64,000 nucleotides of DNA from Paracoccus seriniphilus (GCF_028553745.1 NZ_CP067129.1:2586501-2650500), one strand, 5' to 3'; counted from the stretch's first letter, positions 8,488-18,221 are shown. Translations and numbers: made by a program. Notes: generated by a model from the sequence alone, not told the origin.

Positions 8488-9063
8488 TCAGCCGTTCCCG
8501 CGCGGGTCGATCCATCCGACATTGCCGTCTTCACGGCGATGGACAACATTCACGCCGCCATGTTTCTCGTTGCGGAACACCAGAAGCGGCGTCCCTGCCA
8601 GTTCCATCTGCATGACCGCGTCACCAACCGACAGCGTGGGCACGCGGGATTCCATTTCGGCGATGATGATTGGTTCCAGACCATCGGCCCCGGTTTCCCA
8701 ATTGCTCTCATCAGACGAAAGCACATACATTCCCGCCTCACCGAATTCAACAGGCTCGGACCGGTCCTTGTGATGGTCTTTCAGACGCCGTTTGTAGCGG
8801 CGCAGCTGCTTGTCCATCTTTTCACGGCAGGCTTCGAATGCATCATAGACTTCGTTGGCGATTCCGCGCGCCTGCACCGTCAGACCGGTGGACAGATGCA
8901 CGACGGTATCGCAGACGAACTGATGCGCATCACGGGAAAATGTTACCGCCGCGTCGGTCGGACGTTGGGAGTATTTGGTAATCGTTTCCCCAAGCTCTGT
9001 CTCGACATGCGTGCTGAGGGCATCGCCAACATCAATGTGTTTTCCGCTGATGGTATAGCGCAT
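8488..9063 (-). CDS. hpf: Ribosome hibernation promoting factor, long form
   Basis: Binds the 30S decoding region and drives 100S ribosome dimers in stationary phase. The chosen start (MRYTISGKHI) has AGAGGAA about 5 nt upstream and gives 191 aa; a longer reading frame upstream has no homologous look. The N-terminal S30AE domain (about 1-100) is followed by a charged linker and a C-terminal dimerisation domain (about 130-185, with PTLSVGDAVMQMEL), so this is the long form. It is cotranscribed with lptB and ptsN; the gap to lptB is 182 nt and could hold an extra promoter. Confidence 0.94.
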   Translation of the reverse strand: MRYTISGKHIDVGDALSTHVETELGETITKYSQRPTDAAVTFSRDAHQFVCDTVVHLSTGLTVQARGIANEVYDAFEACREKMDKQLRRYKRRLKDHHKDRSEPVEFGEAGMYVLSSDESNWETGADGLEPIIIAEMESRVPTLSVGDAVMQMELAGTPLLVFRNEKHGGVNVVHRREDGNVGWIDPRGNG

Positions 9064-9245
9064 CGTGTTTCCTCTTCGGTTGCCCGTCTCCGCATGCGCC
9101 GACCCGTTCGAGTTGCCGGCGCGCGGCGGAAAACGGGGGTGGCGGGGCACGGCGTGATACCGCACCCGCATGTCTCAATTTGGTGACAGCAAAACGGATC
9201 TGTCAACGGCAACACACGCCACAGTGACATTTTTCCCCAGAAGAA

Positions 9246-9998
9246 TCATCCCAGATGGAAACTTTCACCCAGATAGACTTCGCGCACCTTGGAATCGGCG
9301 ACGATCTCCGAGGTGGTGCCGGACATCAGCACATGCCCGTCATGCAGGATATAGGCACGATCGACGATGGCCAATGTCTCGCGCACATTGTGATCGGTGA
9401 TCAGAACCCCGATCCCGCGGGATTTCAAGGCATGAACCAACTCGCGAATCTCTCCGACTGCAATCGGATCGACACCGGCAAAGGGTTCATCCAGCAGCAG
9501 GAAGCTGGGATCCGAGGCCAGACAGCGCGCGATCTCGACCCGGCGCCTTTCCCCGCCCGACAGCGCCATGGCCGGGGCACCGCGCAGATGCGTGATCGAG
9601 AAATCGCCCAGCAATTCCTCCAGCCGGTCACGGCGATGGCGCGGGTCCCGCAGCGTCACCTCCAGCACCGCCATGATGTTCTGCTCGACCGAAAGCCCGC
9701 GAAAGATCGACATTTCCTGCGGCAGATAGCCGATGCCCATGCGCGCGCGCCGAAACATCGGCAGGCGCGTCGCGTCCTGACCGTCGATCAGGACCTGCCC
9801 GGCATCGGGGGGCACCAGCCCGGCAATGCAATAGAAACATGTCGTCTTGCCCGAGCCATTGGGCCCCAGGAGCGCCACGACCTCGCCACGCTTGAGCGAG
9901 ACCGACACATCGTGAATCACCGGACGCTTGCGATAGGATTTGCGCAGCCCATGCACCTGCAACCCGTCGCCATCCATCTGCGCAGCCGGAACCTGCAT
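9246..9998 (-). CDS. lptB: LPS export ABC transporter ATPase LptB
   Basis: ATPase that powers lipopolysaccharide extraction from the inner membrane with LptF/LptG/LptC. 250 aa from the ATG at 9998, which shares one base with the lptA stop (TGATG). Walker A GPNGSGKT is at residues 45-52, the ABC signature reads [13 protein letters not shown], Walker B reads [13 protein letters not shown], and an H-loop lies in TDHNVRE. lptF and lptG are not in this window. Confidence 0.96.
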   Translation of the reverse strand: MQVPAAQMDGDGLQVHGLRKSYRKRPVIHDVSVSLKRGEVVALLGPNGSGKTTCFYCIAGLVPPDAGQVLIDGQDATRLPMFRRARMGIGYLPQEMSIFRGLSVEQNIMAVLEVTLRDPRHRRDRLEELLGDFSITHLRGAPAMALSGGERRRVEIARCLASDPSFLLLDEPFAGVDPIAVGEIRELVHALKSRGIGVLITDHNVRETLAIVDRAYILHDGHVLMSGTTSEIVADSKVREVYLGESFHLG

Positions 9999-10474
9999 CA
10001 ATTGCCGCCCTGCTGCAGGATCGAGCGCACCCGCCCGTCAACCCGGGCGGTGCCATTGACCAGATCCACGATCATCTTGTCACCAGTCAGCACGCTCTCG
10101 CCCTGCGCCAGAACGACATCGCCGGTCAGCGTCACGCCGCCGGTTTCAACCTGATAGACCGCCTCGCGCGCCTCGGCCGCATCTCCGCCCGAGACCAGAA
10201 CCACATTGCCCACCGCATGCATCGAACGGATGCGCGATTGCTCCTCATTGGCATATTCAACCGTCACGCGATCGGCGGACAGGCGCATCTCTCCCTGCCC
10301 GATCACCACATTGCCGGTGAACACCGCATTGCCATCCGCCTGATCGACCTCCAGCCGGTCCGCCGCAACCTCGACCGGGGCCGAACTGTCCGCTTGCATG
10401 CCGCCGAAGGCGACGCTTTGCGCGAAGGCAGGGCCCGATGCAAGAAGCAGGGCGATCATCAGGGGGCGCAACAT
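9998..10474 (-). CDS. lptA: LPS transport periplasmic protein LptA
   Basis: Periplasmic bridge protein that carries LPS between inner and outer membrane. 158 aa with a cleavable signal peptide (about 1-18, ending AFA) and an OstA-type beta-jellyroll with repeated short strands ([21 protein letters not shown] onward). It sits between lptC and lptB. The stop overlaps the lptB start by one base, and 19 nt separate it from lptC. Confidence 0.93.
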   Translation of the reverse strand: MLRPLMIALLLASGPAFAQSVAFGGMQADSSAPVEVAADRLEVDQADGNAVFTGNVVIGQGEMRLSADRVTVEYANEEQSRIRSMHAVGNVVLVSGGDAAEAREAVYQVETGGVTLTGDVVLAQGESVLTGDKMIVDLVNGTARVDGRVRSILQQGGN

Positions 10475-10493
10475 ATGACGGTCCTTTGCTAGA

Positions 10494-11090
10494 TCAGGGT
10501 TGGTATAGCAGACGAACGCTGCCGGAAAAGCTCAAGACCGCAGGATTTTCGTCTTCGGTCGCATCAGAGGGCGCGACCTTGGGCTGAAGTTCCATGTCGT
10601 CCGAGGTGATCCTGCCGAAGGGTCCGGTCGCCACCACGCCATTGCTGGCACCCAGATGCGAACGGTCGGTGGCGGCCTCGACCTCGGGCGCGGATAGTGT
10701 CCAGCCCGAAGACAGCGAGATGTCCACCCCGCCGCTGAGTGCGATCAGATCCTGCCCGACCCCCGCATCCGGTGCAGTCAGATGTGCCGACAACCCATCG
10801 GGCCGGACCCACTCCAGCGCCACCTGCTGCAGGGTCGCATCCCGTTCATCGGTGGCCGGCGTCGCATCAAGCGCACGCAGGGTCACCTCGGCGCCGTCAC
10901 CGGTCACGCCCGCATATTCGGGCGCGACGATACGCGGCTCACGTGCCATCTGCTCGGCATCCACCTCGGCATAGGGAATGCTGGCATCCCCGTCCGGCTG
11001 GCGCGAAAACAGGAACATGGTCGACAGGATCGCCAATGCGACAAGCGGCAACAGCACGCGCAACCATCTGACGATGCGGGTGCGGGTCAT
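10494..11090 (-). CDS. lptC: LPS export protein LptC
   Basis: Bitopic inner-membrane protein that receives LPS from LptBFG and hands it to LptA. Start chosen at MTRTRIVRW (198 aa), 4 nt after the kdsD stop. A single transmembrane helix (about 10-28) precedes a periplasmic LptC jellyroll. The longer in-frame extension upstream lies inside kdsD and is rejected. Sequence conservation in the family is low; position between kdsD and lptA is the main support. Confidence 0.88.
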   Translation of the reverse strand: MTRTRIVRWLRVLLPLVALAILSTMFLFSRQPDGDASIPYAEVDAEQMAREPRIVAPEYAGVTGDGAEVTLRALDATPATDERDATLQQVALEWVRPDGLSAHLTAPDAGVGQDLIALSGGVDISLSSGWTLSAPEVEAATDRSHLGASNGVVATGPFGRITSDDMELQPKVAPSDATEDENPAVLSFSGSVRLLYQP

Positions 11091-11094
11091 GGGA

Positions 11095-12039
11095 TCAGAC
11101 CATGCCGGCGCGCAGGCAGTCATGGATATGCAGGATCCCGCGCGGCGTGCCGTCCTGAACCGCGAACAGGCAGGTGATCTTGCGCGACTGCATCTCTGCC
11201 AGGGCAGCCTCGGCCAGCGCGTCGGGCGCAATGACGCTGGGGCCATGGGTCATGACCTCGCCCGCCGTATGGTTCAGCAGGCCGTCCATGTGGCGCCGCA
11301 GGTCGCCATCGGTGATGATGCCCGTCAGCCGGCCATCCGCATCGGCAACCCCGGCCACGCCATAGCCCTTCTGGCTGATCACCAGAAGCGCCTCGGTCAT
11401 CGGCGTGTCTTCACGCACCAATGGCAGGTCGTCATGCATCAGGTCGCCCACGGTGGCCAGCAGCGCACCCAGCTTGCCACCGGGATGGAAAGTACGGAAA
11501 TGTTCGGGCGTAAAGCGGCGATGTTCCATCAGCGCAATCGCCAGGGCATCACCCAGGGCCAACGTCATCGTGGTCGAGGTGGTCGGCACGATCCCGTTGC
11601 CACAGGCTTCCTCGGCCGGGGGCAGCAACAGCGCCACATCCGATTGCCGCAGCAACGTCGAATTGGCCCGCGAGGCCACGCCGATCAGCGGAATCTGGAA
11701 ACGCCGGGTATGGGCGATCAGATCGGCCAGTTCCGGCGTTTCGCCGCTGTTTGACAGGACCAGCGCCACGTCCGACTGCGTCACCATGCCCAGATCGCCA
11801 TGACTGGCCTCGGCAGGGTGGACGAATTGCGCGGGCGTTCCGGTCGAGGCCAGCGTCGCCGCGATCTTGCGGGCGATGTGACCCGATTTTCCCATGCCCG
11901 ACAGGATCACGCGCCCCTGCGCGCCCAGAACCAGGTCGATCGCCTTCTGGAATTCCGGGCCAAGCGAACCGGCCAGCAACTGAAGCGCCTCCGCCTCGGT
12001 CCTGATCACACGGGCAGCGGTTTCTAAGTATGTCGTCAT
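11095..12039 (-). CDS. kdsD: D-arabinose-5-phosphate isomerase
   Basis: Interconverts D-ribulose-5-phosphate and D-arabinose-5-phosphate, the first step toward Kdo for lipopolysaccharide. 314 aa: an N-terminal SIS domain (about 30-180, with SGMGKSGHIARK and SNSGETPE sugar-phosphate loops) and two C-terminal CBS repeats (about 200-255 and 265-314). It lies in the same operon as lptCAB, which fits a role in LPS core supply. The gap to nrnC upstream is 9 nt. Confidence 0.94.
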   Translation of the reverse strand: MTTYLETAARVIRTEAEALQLLAGSLGPEFQKAIDLVLGAQGRVILSGMGKSGHIARKIAATLASTGTPAQFVHPAEASHGDLGMVTQSDVALVLSNSGETPELADLIAHTRRFQIPLIGVASRANSTLLRQSDVALLLPPAEEACGNGIVPTTSTTMTLALGDALAIALMEHRRFTPEHFRTFHPGGKLGALLATVGDLMHDDLPLVREDTPMTEALLVISQKGYGVAGVADADGRLTGIITDGDLRRHMDGLLNHTAGEVMTHGPSVIAPDALAEAALAEMQSRKITCLFAVQDGTPRGILHIHDCLRAGMV

Positions 12040-12048
12040 GGAAGTTAC

Positions 12049-12663
12049 CTAATGATGGAATATGTCTTTTTCATCCCCCCAGCCCAGCAGATCCAGATGG
12101 GCCCGGGCCGGAAGAAAATCGAAACAGGCCTGTGCCAGTCCCAGTCGGTTCTCGCGGCGCAGCCGCTCTTCCAGCGCCTCTTTCAGCTTGTGCAGATGCA
12201 GAACATCCGATGCCGCATATTCAAGCTGGGCGTCGGTCAGATCATCCGCGCCCCAGTCGCTGCTCTGCTGCTGCTTGCTGATATCCACGCCAACCAGCTC
12301 GCTGAGCAGATATTTCAGCCCGTGACGGTCGGTAAAGGTGCGCACCATCTTCGAAGCGATCTTGGTGCACCAGACCGGCGAGGTCACGACGCCAAAGGCA
12401 TTTTCCAGTGCCGCGATGTCAAAACGACCAAAATGGAACAGCTTGACCACCTTGGGATCGGTCAGCATCCGGCAAAGATTGGGGGCCTCGGTCTGGCCCC
12501 GCTCGATCTGAACCAGATGCGCATCTCCGTCGCCAGACGACATCTGCACAAGGCAGAGCCGGTCACGCCTTGGATCAAGTCCCATCGTCTCGGTGTCGAT
12601 TGCGACGATCGCGCCAAGGTCGAGATCGTCGGGAAGGTCATTCTGGTAAAGATGAATACTCAT
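12049..12663 (-). CDS. nrnC: NrnC-type 3'-5' exoribonuclease (RNase D-like, no HRDC)
   Basis: DEDDy exonuclease of 204 aa. The catalytic acidic motifs are IDTET (22-26), HFGRFD (around 77-82) and YAASD. The HRDC domain of true RNase D is missing, and the length equals that of alphaproteobacterial NrnC, which degrades di- and short oligoribonucleotides. It therefore probably replaces Orn here. It is the first gene of the kdsD-lpt operon. A weak purine-rich stretch precedes the ATG. Confidence 0.88.
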   Translation of the reverse strand: MSIHLYQNDLPDDLDLGAIVAIDTETMGLDPRRDRLCLVQMSSGDGDAHLVQIERGQTEAPNLCRMLTDPKVVKLFHFGRFDIAALENAFGVVTSPVWCTKIASKMVRTFTDRHGLKYLLSELVGVDISKQQQSSDWGADDLTDAQLEYAASDVLHLHKLKEALEERLRRENRLGLAQACFDFLPARAHLDLLGWGDEKDIFHH

Positions 12664-12796
12664 CGCTTCGTCCGCTTCTGGCTGGCTCGGGCCTCTCTGA
12701 ACAGAAACCGCCGCTACGTTCCACCAAAATCCGCAAAACGGCCCGATGCTGTGGCGTCATTGCCCGATACAGGGCAGGTGCGACAGACCCGGAAAC

Positions 12797-12834
12797 AAAA
12801 AATCCCGCAGCTCTGACGAGCCACGGGATTTTTT
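12797..12834 (-). terminator. Terminator after tRNA-Leu
   Basis: Arms 12797-12807 and 12824-12834 pair over 11 bp (A6TCCCG with CGGGAT6). The interior can pair further. On the minus strand the stem ends in six T, directly after the tRNA 3' CCA. It ends tRNA transcription and separates it from the nrnC operon. Confidence 0.85.
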
Positions 12835-12919
12835 TGGTGCCCAGGAGAGGACTCGAACCTCCACGCCTTGCGGCACACGGACCTGAACCGTGCGCGTCTA
12901 CCAATTCCGCCACCTGGGC
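12835..12919 (-). tRNA. tRNA-Leu (anticodon CAG)
   Basis: 85 nt including an encoded 3' CCA. The acceptor stem GCCCAGG pairs with CCTGGGC. The D-arm has AATTGGTAGACGC as in class II tRNAs. The anticodon loop is TTCAGGT within a CACGG/CCGTG stem, giving CAG, which reads CUG leucine codons. A long variable arm (GCCGCAAGGC region) and the T-loop GGTTCGAGTCC complete a leucine-type class II tRNA. Confidence 0.97.
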
Positions 12920-13138
12920 AGGTGGTGTAGGCGGGTCTCTAAAGCCAGTGATCGGGGTCGTCAATGGCCTGTTTTACTTTTTTCTTCCGGAAGGCGAAAA
13001 AAATTTGCCGCGCCCCGCAAATCGACGAAACTGGCTCAAATGACAGATATAAATACCGGTGTTTTCCGGACATATTGCAGAGCATGTATCTGGCGCGGCG
13101 CCGACAAGACCGTCAGCGGCGCAAATGGGACCGAGTGA

Positions 13139-14710
13139 ATGTTGGACGAGTACCTGAATACGCAATGGGATGTCATCGTGATCGGCACCGGGATTGGCGG
13201 GGGCAGTATCGCCCGCCGGCTGGCCGAGGCGGGACTTTCGGTCCTGATGGTCGAAAAAGGCCCCGACCTGGACGGCAGCACGGGCACCGAGGTCGAAACA
13301 GGCGTCACCGATCCGACGGCCCGGCTGGAGGAAGGGATCTGGCCCTACCCGCTGGAAGCGCGAATCGACGGGCGCGATTCCCAGTTGTTCGGAATGGTCG
13401 GTGCCTGCGTGGGCGGCACCTCGACCTTTTACGCGGCAACCCTGGAACGCCCCGAACCCCATGATCTGGACGATTCAACCGAACGCCCCCACCCGACGGG
13501 CGGCTGGCCCGTCAGCTATGCCGAGATGCGCCCCTATTTCGACCTTGCCGAAAAGAACTTTCGCATCAGCGGCGAGATTGACCCTCTGGGCGGTATCGAT
13601 GCGCCCGAACTGCGCCCCGCGCGCAGGGTGACAGAGGTGGACGCAACGCTGCGCGCCGCGTTCAGCAAAGCGGGGCTCAATCCTTATCAGACCCATATCG
13701 CCGCCGAATTCCCGCCTGACTGCCAGCAATGTTTCGGACGCCGCTGCCCGCGCCCCTGCAAGATGGATGGCCGCTCGGCAGGCGTTCTGCCCGCGCTGGC
13801 GACCGGCCATGCGAAACTGCTGGATCGCTGCAATGTGACCGGCATCGAGGCAGGCGACAGGGTCAGCAGGATCAACTGCAGCCGAGACGGCCAGAACTTC
13901 AGCCTTCACGCCAGACATTATGTCCTGTCGGCCGGCGGGCTTGGCTCGCCCACGCTGATGCTGCAATCGCGCAGCGAGGCATGGCCCGACGGGCTTGGGA
14001 ACAACAATGACCTCGTGGGCCGCAACCTGATGTTCCATCTCAGCGAAATGCTGGCAATCTGGCCCGGACATGGCAGCAAATCCGATGCGCCCAGCCGCGC
14101 CATCAGCCTGCGCGACCTTTATCATATGGATGGTCAGCGCTTCGGGTTGATCCAGTCGATGGGAATCGACGCCGGCTATGGTGAGGTTCTTTATGCGCTG
14201 AACGAAATGTTCGACCGCTCGTTCCTGCGCAAGATCCGCCCGCTGCGCCATTTTCTGCGCCTGTTGCCCCATGGGATCCTGCCGCTGCTGGGGCCTGCCA
14301 AGATCTTTGTCGGCGTACTGGAAGACTTGCCCTACAGCGAAAACCGTGTGCTTGCCGATCCCGCGCAGCCGGACCGGCTGCGCTTTGAATACAGCATTCA
14401 CGACGAGTTGAAAGATCGCCGCATGGCTTTCCGGCGCGCCATGAAACAGGCCTTTCGCCAGCACCGGCGGATTTTCTTCAACCATATGCCGACGCTGAAC
14501 TTTGCCCACCCCTGCGGCACGCTGCGCTTTGGTGACAATCCCCGCAGCAGCGTGCTGGACCGGAACTGTCGCGTTCACGGCATCGACAATCTGACGGTGG
14601 CGGATTCCAGCTTCATGCCGACCTCGAACGGGTGCAATCCCAGCCTGACGATCGCGGCAAATGCCTATCGCGTGGCCGATACATTGATCAAGGAACTGCG
14701 GGCACGGTAA
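13139..14710 (+). CDS. GMC-family FAD oxidoreductase
   Basis: Flavin-dependent oxidase/dehydrogenase of 523 aa; substrate unknown. The N-terminal Rossmann motif [11 protein letters not shown] (about 15-25) ends in the ribose-binding acid E39. The C-terminal GMC block contains the [10 protein letters not shown] segment and [15 protein letters not shown] near the end. A cysteine cluster C-x2-C-x4-C-x3-C (C195, C198, C203, C207) sits where cholesterol-oxidase-like members carry a Cys-rich stretch. No signal peptide is evident. The next gene follows after 73 nt. Confidence 0.88.
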   Translation: MLDEYLNTQWDVIVIGTGIGGGSIARRLAEAGLSVLMVEKGPDLDGSTGTEVETGVTDPTARLEEGIWPYPLEARIDGRDSQLFGMVGACVGGTSTFYAATLERPEPHDLDDSTERPHPTGGWPVSYAEMRPYFDLAEKNFRISGEIDPLGGIDAPELRPARRVTEVDATLRAAFSKAGLNPYQTHIAAEFPPDCQQCFGRRCPRPCKMDGRSAGVLPALATGHAKLLDRCNVTGIEAGDRVSRINCSRDGQNFSLHARHYVLSAGGLGSPTLMLQSRSEAWPDGLGNNNDLVGRNLMFHLSEMLAIWPGHGSKSDAPSRAISLRDLYHMDGQRFGLIQSMGIDAGYGEVLYALNEMFDRSFLRKIRPLRHFLRLLPHGILPLLGPAKIFVGVLEDLPYSENRVLADPAQPDRLRFEYSIHDELKDRRMAFRRAMKQAFRQHRRIFFNHMPTLNFAHPCGTLRFGDNPRSSVLDRNCRVHGIDNLTVADSSFMPTSNGCNPSLTIAANAYRVADTLIKELRAR

Positions 14711-14783
14711 CCACGTGGCTTGTCGCGCCAGCTCTGCTTGGGTATTGAACGCTGGTATGCTGCACGAAGGAGGCGAAAAGCCA

Positions 14784-15770
14784 ATGGCGAAACTGGTCAC
14801 GATCTTTGGTGGGTCGGGCTTTGTCGGTCGGCATGTTGTGCGACTGATGGCCAAACGCGGATGGCGGGTGCGGGTCGCCGTGCGTCGCCCGGACGAGGCA
14901 TTGTTCACGCGCACCTATGGCGCCGTCGGACAGGTTGTGCCCGTGCTGTGCAACATTCGCGACGAAATGTCGGTTCGCGCGGCGATGTCGGATGCAGATG
15001 CGGTGGTAAACTGCGTCAACATCGAACGCCCCGAAGGCAAGAGCAATTTCACCAATGTCTTTGAACAGGGCGCCGAACATATCGCGCGCCTGTCTGCCGA
15101 GATGGGCGTCGCCCGAATCGTGCATCTCTCGGGCATTGGTGTCGATCCCAAATCGGCCAGCCGTTATATCGCCTCGAAAGCGCGGGGCGAAGCCGCCGTG
15201 CTGAAGCACCGCCCCGATGCGGTCATCCTGCGACCCTCGGTCATCTTCGGTCCCGACGACCATTTCTACAACCGCTTTGCCAGCCTTGCACGGCTGGGCC
15301 CGATCACGCCGATCATCGGCGGACGGACCAGGCTGCAGCCCGTCTATGTCGAGGACGTGGCACTGGCCGCCGTGATGGGCGCGACCGGCGAAGCCGAAAC
15401 CGGCATCTACGAGTTGGGCGGACCTGACGTCCTGACGATGCGCGAGGTGATCGCCCAGGTTCTCAAGGTCACTCACCGTCGTCGGCTGGTGCTGAACATG
15501 CCCTTCTGGCTGGCCCGGATCGGGGCAACCGTTCTGGATGGCGTGCAATTTGCCTCGTTCGGGCTGTTCTCGAACAAGTTCCTTTCGCGCGACCAGCTTC
15601 CCTTGCTGCGCAATGACAATGTGGTCAGCCCGGATGCCAGGGGATTCGCCGATCTGGGTCTGCAGCCGATCGCGGCCGAGGCTGTCATCGAGGACTACCT
15701 GTGGCGCTTCCGTCCCTCGGGACAATATGACGCAATCAAGGACTCGGCCAAGAATCTTCGCGAGTTCTGA
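14784..15770 (+). CDS. NDUFA9-like NAD(P)-binding protein (atypical SDR)
   Basis: Atypical short-chain dehydrogenase resembling the complex I NDUFA9 subunit and the UDP-sugar epimerase-like NmrA group. Rossmann glycine motif GGSGFVG (9-15), then NVEN-type middle motifs ([18 protein letters not shown]). Start chosen at [10 protein letters not shown] (328 aa), with AAGGAGG 11 nt upstream. The role in bacteria is not settled; quinone or lipid-linked redox chemistry has been suggested for relatives. The stop overlaps the uppP start (TGATG), implying coupled translation. Confidence 0.85.
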   Translation: MAKLVTIFGGSGFVGRHVVRLMAKRGWRVRVAVRRPDEALFTRTYGAVGQVVPVLCNIRDEMSVRAAMSDADAVVNCVNIERPEGKSNFTNVFEQGAEHIARLSAEMGVARIVHLSGIGVDPKSASRYIASKARGEAAVLKHRPDAVILRPSVIFGPDDHFYNRFASLARLGPITPIIGGRTRLQPVYVEDVALAAVMGATGEAETGIYELGGPDVLTMREVIAQVLKVTHRRRLVLNMPFWLARIGATVLDGVQFASFGLFSNKFLSRDQLPLLRNDNVVSPDARGFADLGLQPIAAEAVIEDYLWRFRPSGQYDAIKDSAKNLREF

Positions 15771-16570
15771 TGGAACCCAATACCATTGTTGCAGCGGTTC
15801 TCGGCATTCTCGAGGGCCTGACCGAGTTCATCCCCGTGTCGTCAACCGGCCATGTCCTTCTGGCCGGGCGCTTTCTGGGATTTGACTCGCCGGGCCGCGC
15901 CTTCGAGGTCGTGATTCAACTTGGTGCGGTGCTGGCGATCCTGGGCGTCTATTCGACGCGTCTCTGGGCCATTTTCTCGACCGCAGCGCATGACGCCGCC
16001 TCGCGCCGCTTCATCGCGGCAGTGCTGCTGGCCTTCATGCCGGCCGTCGTGATCGGCGTCATGGCGCATGACATCATCAAGACGATACTGTTCGAAACCC
16101 CGGTCCTGATTGCAACCATGCTGATCCTGGGCGGGATCGTCCTGCTGCTGGTCGACCGTTGGGCACAGAACCCGCGCTATTCCCGGGCCGAGGATTTCCC
16201 CTTGCCGATGGCCTTCAAGATCGGCGTCATCCAATGCCTTGCAATGATTCCCGGCGTCTCTCGTTCCGGCGCGACCATTGTCGGCGCGCTGGCGCTTGGC
16301 GCGGACAAACGCTCGGCGGCCGAATTTTCGTTCTTTCTTTCGATGCCGACGATGCTGGGGGCCTTTGTCTATGACCTCTACAAGAATCGCGACGTGCTGG
16401 ACGCGGCGGCGATGGGCAATATCGTCATCGGTTTCATCTGCGCCTTTTTCAGCGCGGTTGTCGTCGTACGCTGGCTGTTGGGATATGTGTCTCAGAACGG
16501 ATACGCCTTGTTTGCATGGTGGCGGATCATCATCGGAAGCGTTGCCTTGCTGGCGCTCCTGATAGGTTAG
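15770..16570 (+). CDS. uppP: Undecaprenyl-diphosphatase
   Basis: Integral membrane phosphatase that recycles undecaprenyl pyrophosphate for peptidoglycan and other polymers; a BacA-type bacitracin resistance determinant. 266 aa, about eight hydrophobic segments. The two signature regions are [14 protein letters not shown] (15-28) and [13 protein letters not shown] in the second half. Translationally coupled to the preceding NDUFA9-like gene by a 1 nt overlap. Confidence 0.95.
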   Translation: MEPNTIVAAVLGILEGLTEFIPVSSTGHVLLAGRFLGFDSPGRAFEVVIQLGAVLAILGVYSTRLWAIFSTAAHDAASRRFIAAVLLAFMPAVVIGVMAHDIIKTILFETPVLIATMLILGGIVLLLVDRWAQNPRYSRAEDFPLPMAFKIGVIQCLAMIPGVSRSGATIVGALALGADKRSAAEFSFFLSMPTMLGAFVYDLYKNRDVLDAAAMGNIVIGFICAFFSAVVVVRWLLGYVSQNGYALFAWWRIIIGSVALLALLIG

Positions 16571-16584
16571 TCAGCAATGCTGAC
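16570..16584 (+). promoter_or_regulatory. 15 bp palindromic operator-like site 1 upstream of gltD
   Basis: GTCAGCAATGCTGAC is a perfect 7+1+7 palindrome starting on the last base of the uppP stop codon. Its inverted twin lies 74 bp downstream. A 19 nt block around each copy is conserved in opposite orientation. This looks like one half of a two-site operator for a dimeric regulator of the gltD operon; the regulator is unknown. Confidence 0.6.
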
Positions 16585-16594
16585 CTAAAATGAC

Positions 16595-16623
16595 CCCGTC
16601 CCGAAAAGAAACTGCGGGGCGGG
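16595..16623 (+). other. Stem-loop between the two palindromes
   Basis: CCCGTCCCG (16595-16603) pairs with CGGGGCGGG (16615-16623), 9 bp with one G-U, loop 11 nt. It has no T run behind it. It may be the factor-dependent end of the uppP transcript or part of the gltD control region. Confidence 0.4.
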
Positions 16624-16643
16624 TGCAAAAATTCCACATATAG

Positions 16644-16658
16644 GTCAGCATTGCTGAC
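16644..16658 (+). promoter_or_regulatory. 15 bp palindromic operator-like site 2 upstream of gltD
   Basis: GTCAGCATTGCTGAC, the exact reverse complement of site 1, centred 74 bp from it (about seven helical turns) and 76 bp before the gltD ATG. It overlaps the region where a gltD promoter should lie, so binding here would be expected to affect transcription directly. Promoter boxes themselves are not clear. Confidence 0.6.
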
Positions 16659-16726
16659 TTTTCATTACGGGTGGCATGGTTTATGCGGACTGCGGAAGTT
16701 CCCGACAGTTGGAAGGTTGCGCAGCT

Positions 16727-18211
16727 ATGGCCACGCAGAAAATGCTCAAATTCGTCTCAACTCCGCGCGAAATGCCGGAGAAACGTTCGGCCTCCGAACG
16801 CAGCGAAGACTTCCACGAGATTTATCGCGAGTTCGCAGCCCAGAAGGCGGCCGAGCAGGCCAGCCGTTGCAGTCAATGCGGCGTGCCCTATTGCCAAAGC
16901 CACTGCCCGCTGCACAACAATATCCCCGACTGGCTGCGCCTGACGGCTGAAGGACGTCTGGAAGAGGCCTATCGGGTCAGCCAGGCCACCAACACCTTCC
17001 CCGAAATCTGTGGCCGCATCTGCCCCCAGGATCGCCTGTGCGAAGGCAATTGCGTCATCGAGCAGTCCGGTCATGGCACCGTCACCATCGGCGCGGTCGA
17101 GAAATACATCACCGACACCGCATGGGAAGAAGGCTGGGTCACGGCCGCCACCCCAGCGCAGGAACGGGCGGAATCGGTCGGCATCATCGGTGCCGGGCCG
17201 GGCGGTCTGGCGGCGGCGGACATGCTGCGCCGTCAGGGCTTTCAGGTCACAATCTATGACCGCCACGACCGTGCAGGTGGTCTGCTGACCTATGGCATTC
17301 CGGGCTTCAAGCTTGAAAAAGACATCGTGATGCGGCGCAACAAGCTGCTGGAAGACAGCGGCGTGGAATTCGTGCTGAACTGCAATGTTGGCGAAGACAT
17401 CAGCTTTGACGCCATCCGCGGCAAACATGATGCCGTGCTGATCGCGACCGGCGTCTACAAGACCCGCGATCTGGATATCGACAATGCCGATGCCCGTGGC
17501 GTCGTTCGCGCCATCGACTATCTGACCGCCAGCAACAAGGTCGATTTCGGCGATGACGTGCCCGATTATGAAGACGGCGAGCTGAACGCCAATGGCAAGC
17601 GCGTGGTCGTCATCGGCGGCGGCGACACCGCCATGGACTGCGTGCGCACCGCCATCCGTCAGGGCGCGGAATCCGTCAAATGCCTCTATCGCCGCGACCG
17701 CGCCAATATGCCAGGATCGCAGCGCGAAGTGCAAAATGCCGAGGAAGAAGGCGTCGAATTCGTCTGGCTTTCCGCCCCCGGCGCCTTCAGCGGCCATGTT
17801 ACCGGCGAAGCCGCCACCTCGCAGGAACGCGATGTCGACGGCGTCGATCAGATTGCCAGCGTCCGCATCCAGAAGATGCGCCTGGGCCAGCCTGACGTGA
17901 CCGGCCGCCAGTCGCCCGAGCTGATCGAGGGTGCCGATTACGACGAACCCGCCGATCTGGTCATCAAGGCGCTGGGTTTCGAACCCGAAGAACTGCCGCG
18001 CCTATGGGGTGCGGACGGTCTGGAAGTGACCCGCTGGGGCACCATCAAGGCCGATTTCCAGACCCATCGCACCTCGATTCCCGGCGTCTATGCCGTGGGC
18101 GACATCGTGCGCGGAGCCAGCCTTGTGGTCTGGGCCATCCGTGACGGGCGCGAGGCTGCCGAGTCCATCGCCGATTTCCTGACTGGCGATGCCCGCGTCG
18201 CGGCCGAGTAA
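16727..18211 (+). CDS. gltD: Glutamate synthase small subunit
   Basis: NADPH-oxidising subunit of GOGAT; passes electrons to GltB for glutamine plus 2-oxoglutarate to two glutamate. Start at MATQKMLKFV (494 aa), with GGAAGG about 10 nt upstream. The N-terminal region carries cysteine clusters for [4Fe-4S] centres (CSQCGVPYCQSHC, then CGRICPQDRLCEGNC). The FAD motif GAGPGGLAAADML and the NADPH motif IGGGDTAMDC follow. First gene of the operon with an exported unknown protein and gltB, and preceded by two matching palindromes. Confidence 0.96.
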   Translation: MATQKMLKFVSTPREMPEKRSASERSEDFHEIYREFAAQKAAEQASRCSQCGVPYCQSHCPLHNNIPDWLRLTAEGRLEEAYRVSQATNTFPEICGRICPQDRLCEGNCVIEQSGHGTVTIGAVEKYITDTAWEEGWVTAATPAQERAESVGIIGAGPGGLAAADMLRRQGFQVTIYDRHDRAGGLLTYGIPGFKLEKDIVMRRNKLLEDSGVEFVLNCNVGEDISFDAIRGKHDAVLIATGVYKTRDLDIDNADARGVVRAIDYLTASNKVDFGDDVPDYEDGELNANGKRVVVIGGGDTAMDCVRTAIRQGAESVKCLYRRDRANMPGSQREVQNAEEEGVEFVWLSAPGAFSGHVTGEAATSQERDVDGVDQIASVRIQKMRLGQPDVTGRQSPELIEGADYDEPADLVIKALGFEPEELPRLWGADGLEVTRWGTIKADFQTHRTSIPGVYAVGDIVRGASLVVWAIRDGREAAESIADFLTGDARVAAE

Positions 18212-18221
18212 GGCGGTGGCC

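Noticed and set aside
7786-9186. 466-codon plus-strand frame over ptsN and hpf
   Set aside because: Runs antisense to two recognised genes and shows no family features or ribosome site.
13475-14914. 479-codon minus-strand frame opposite the GMC oxidoreductase
   Set aside because: Shadow frame with no domain; the plus-strand gene has clear FAD motifs.
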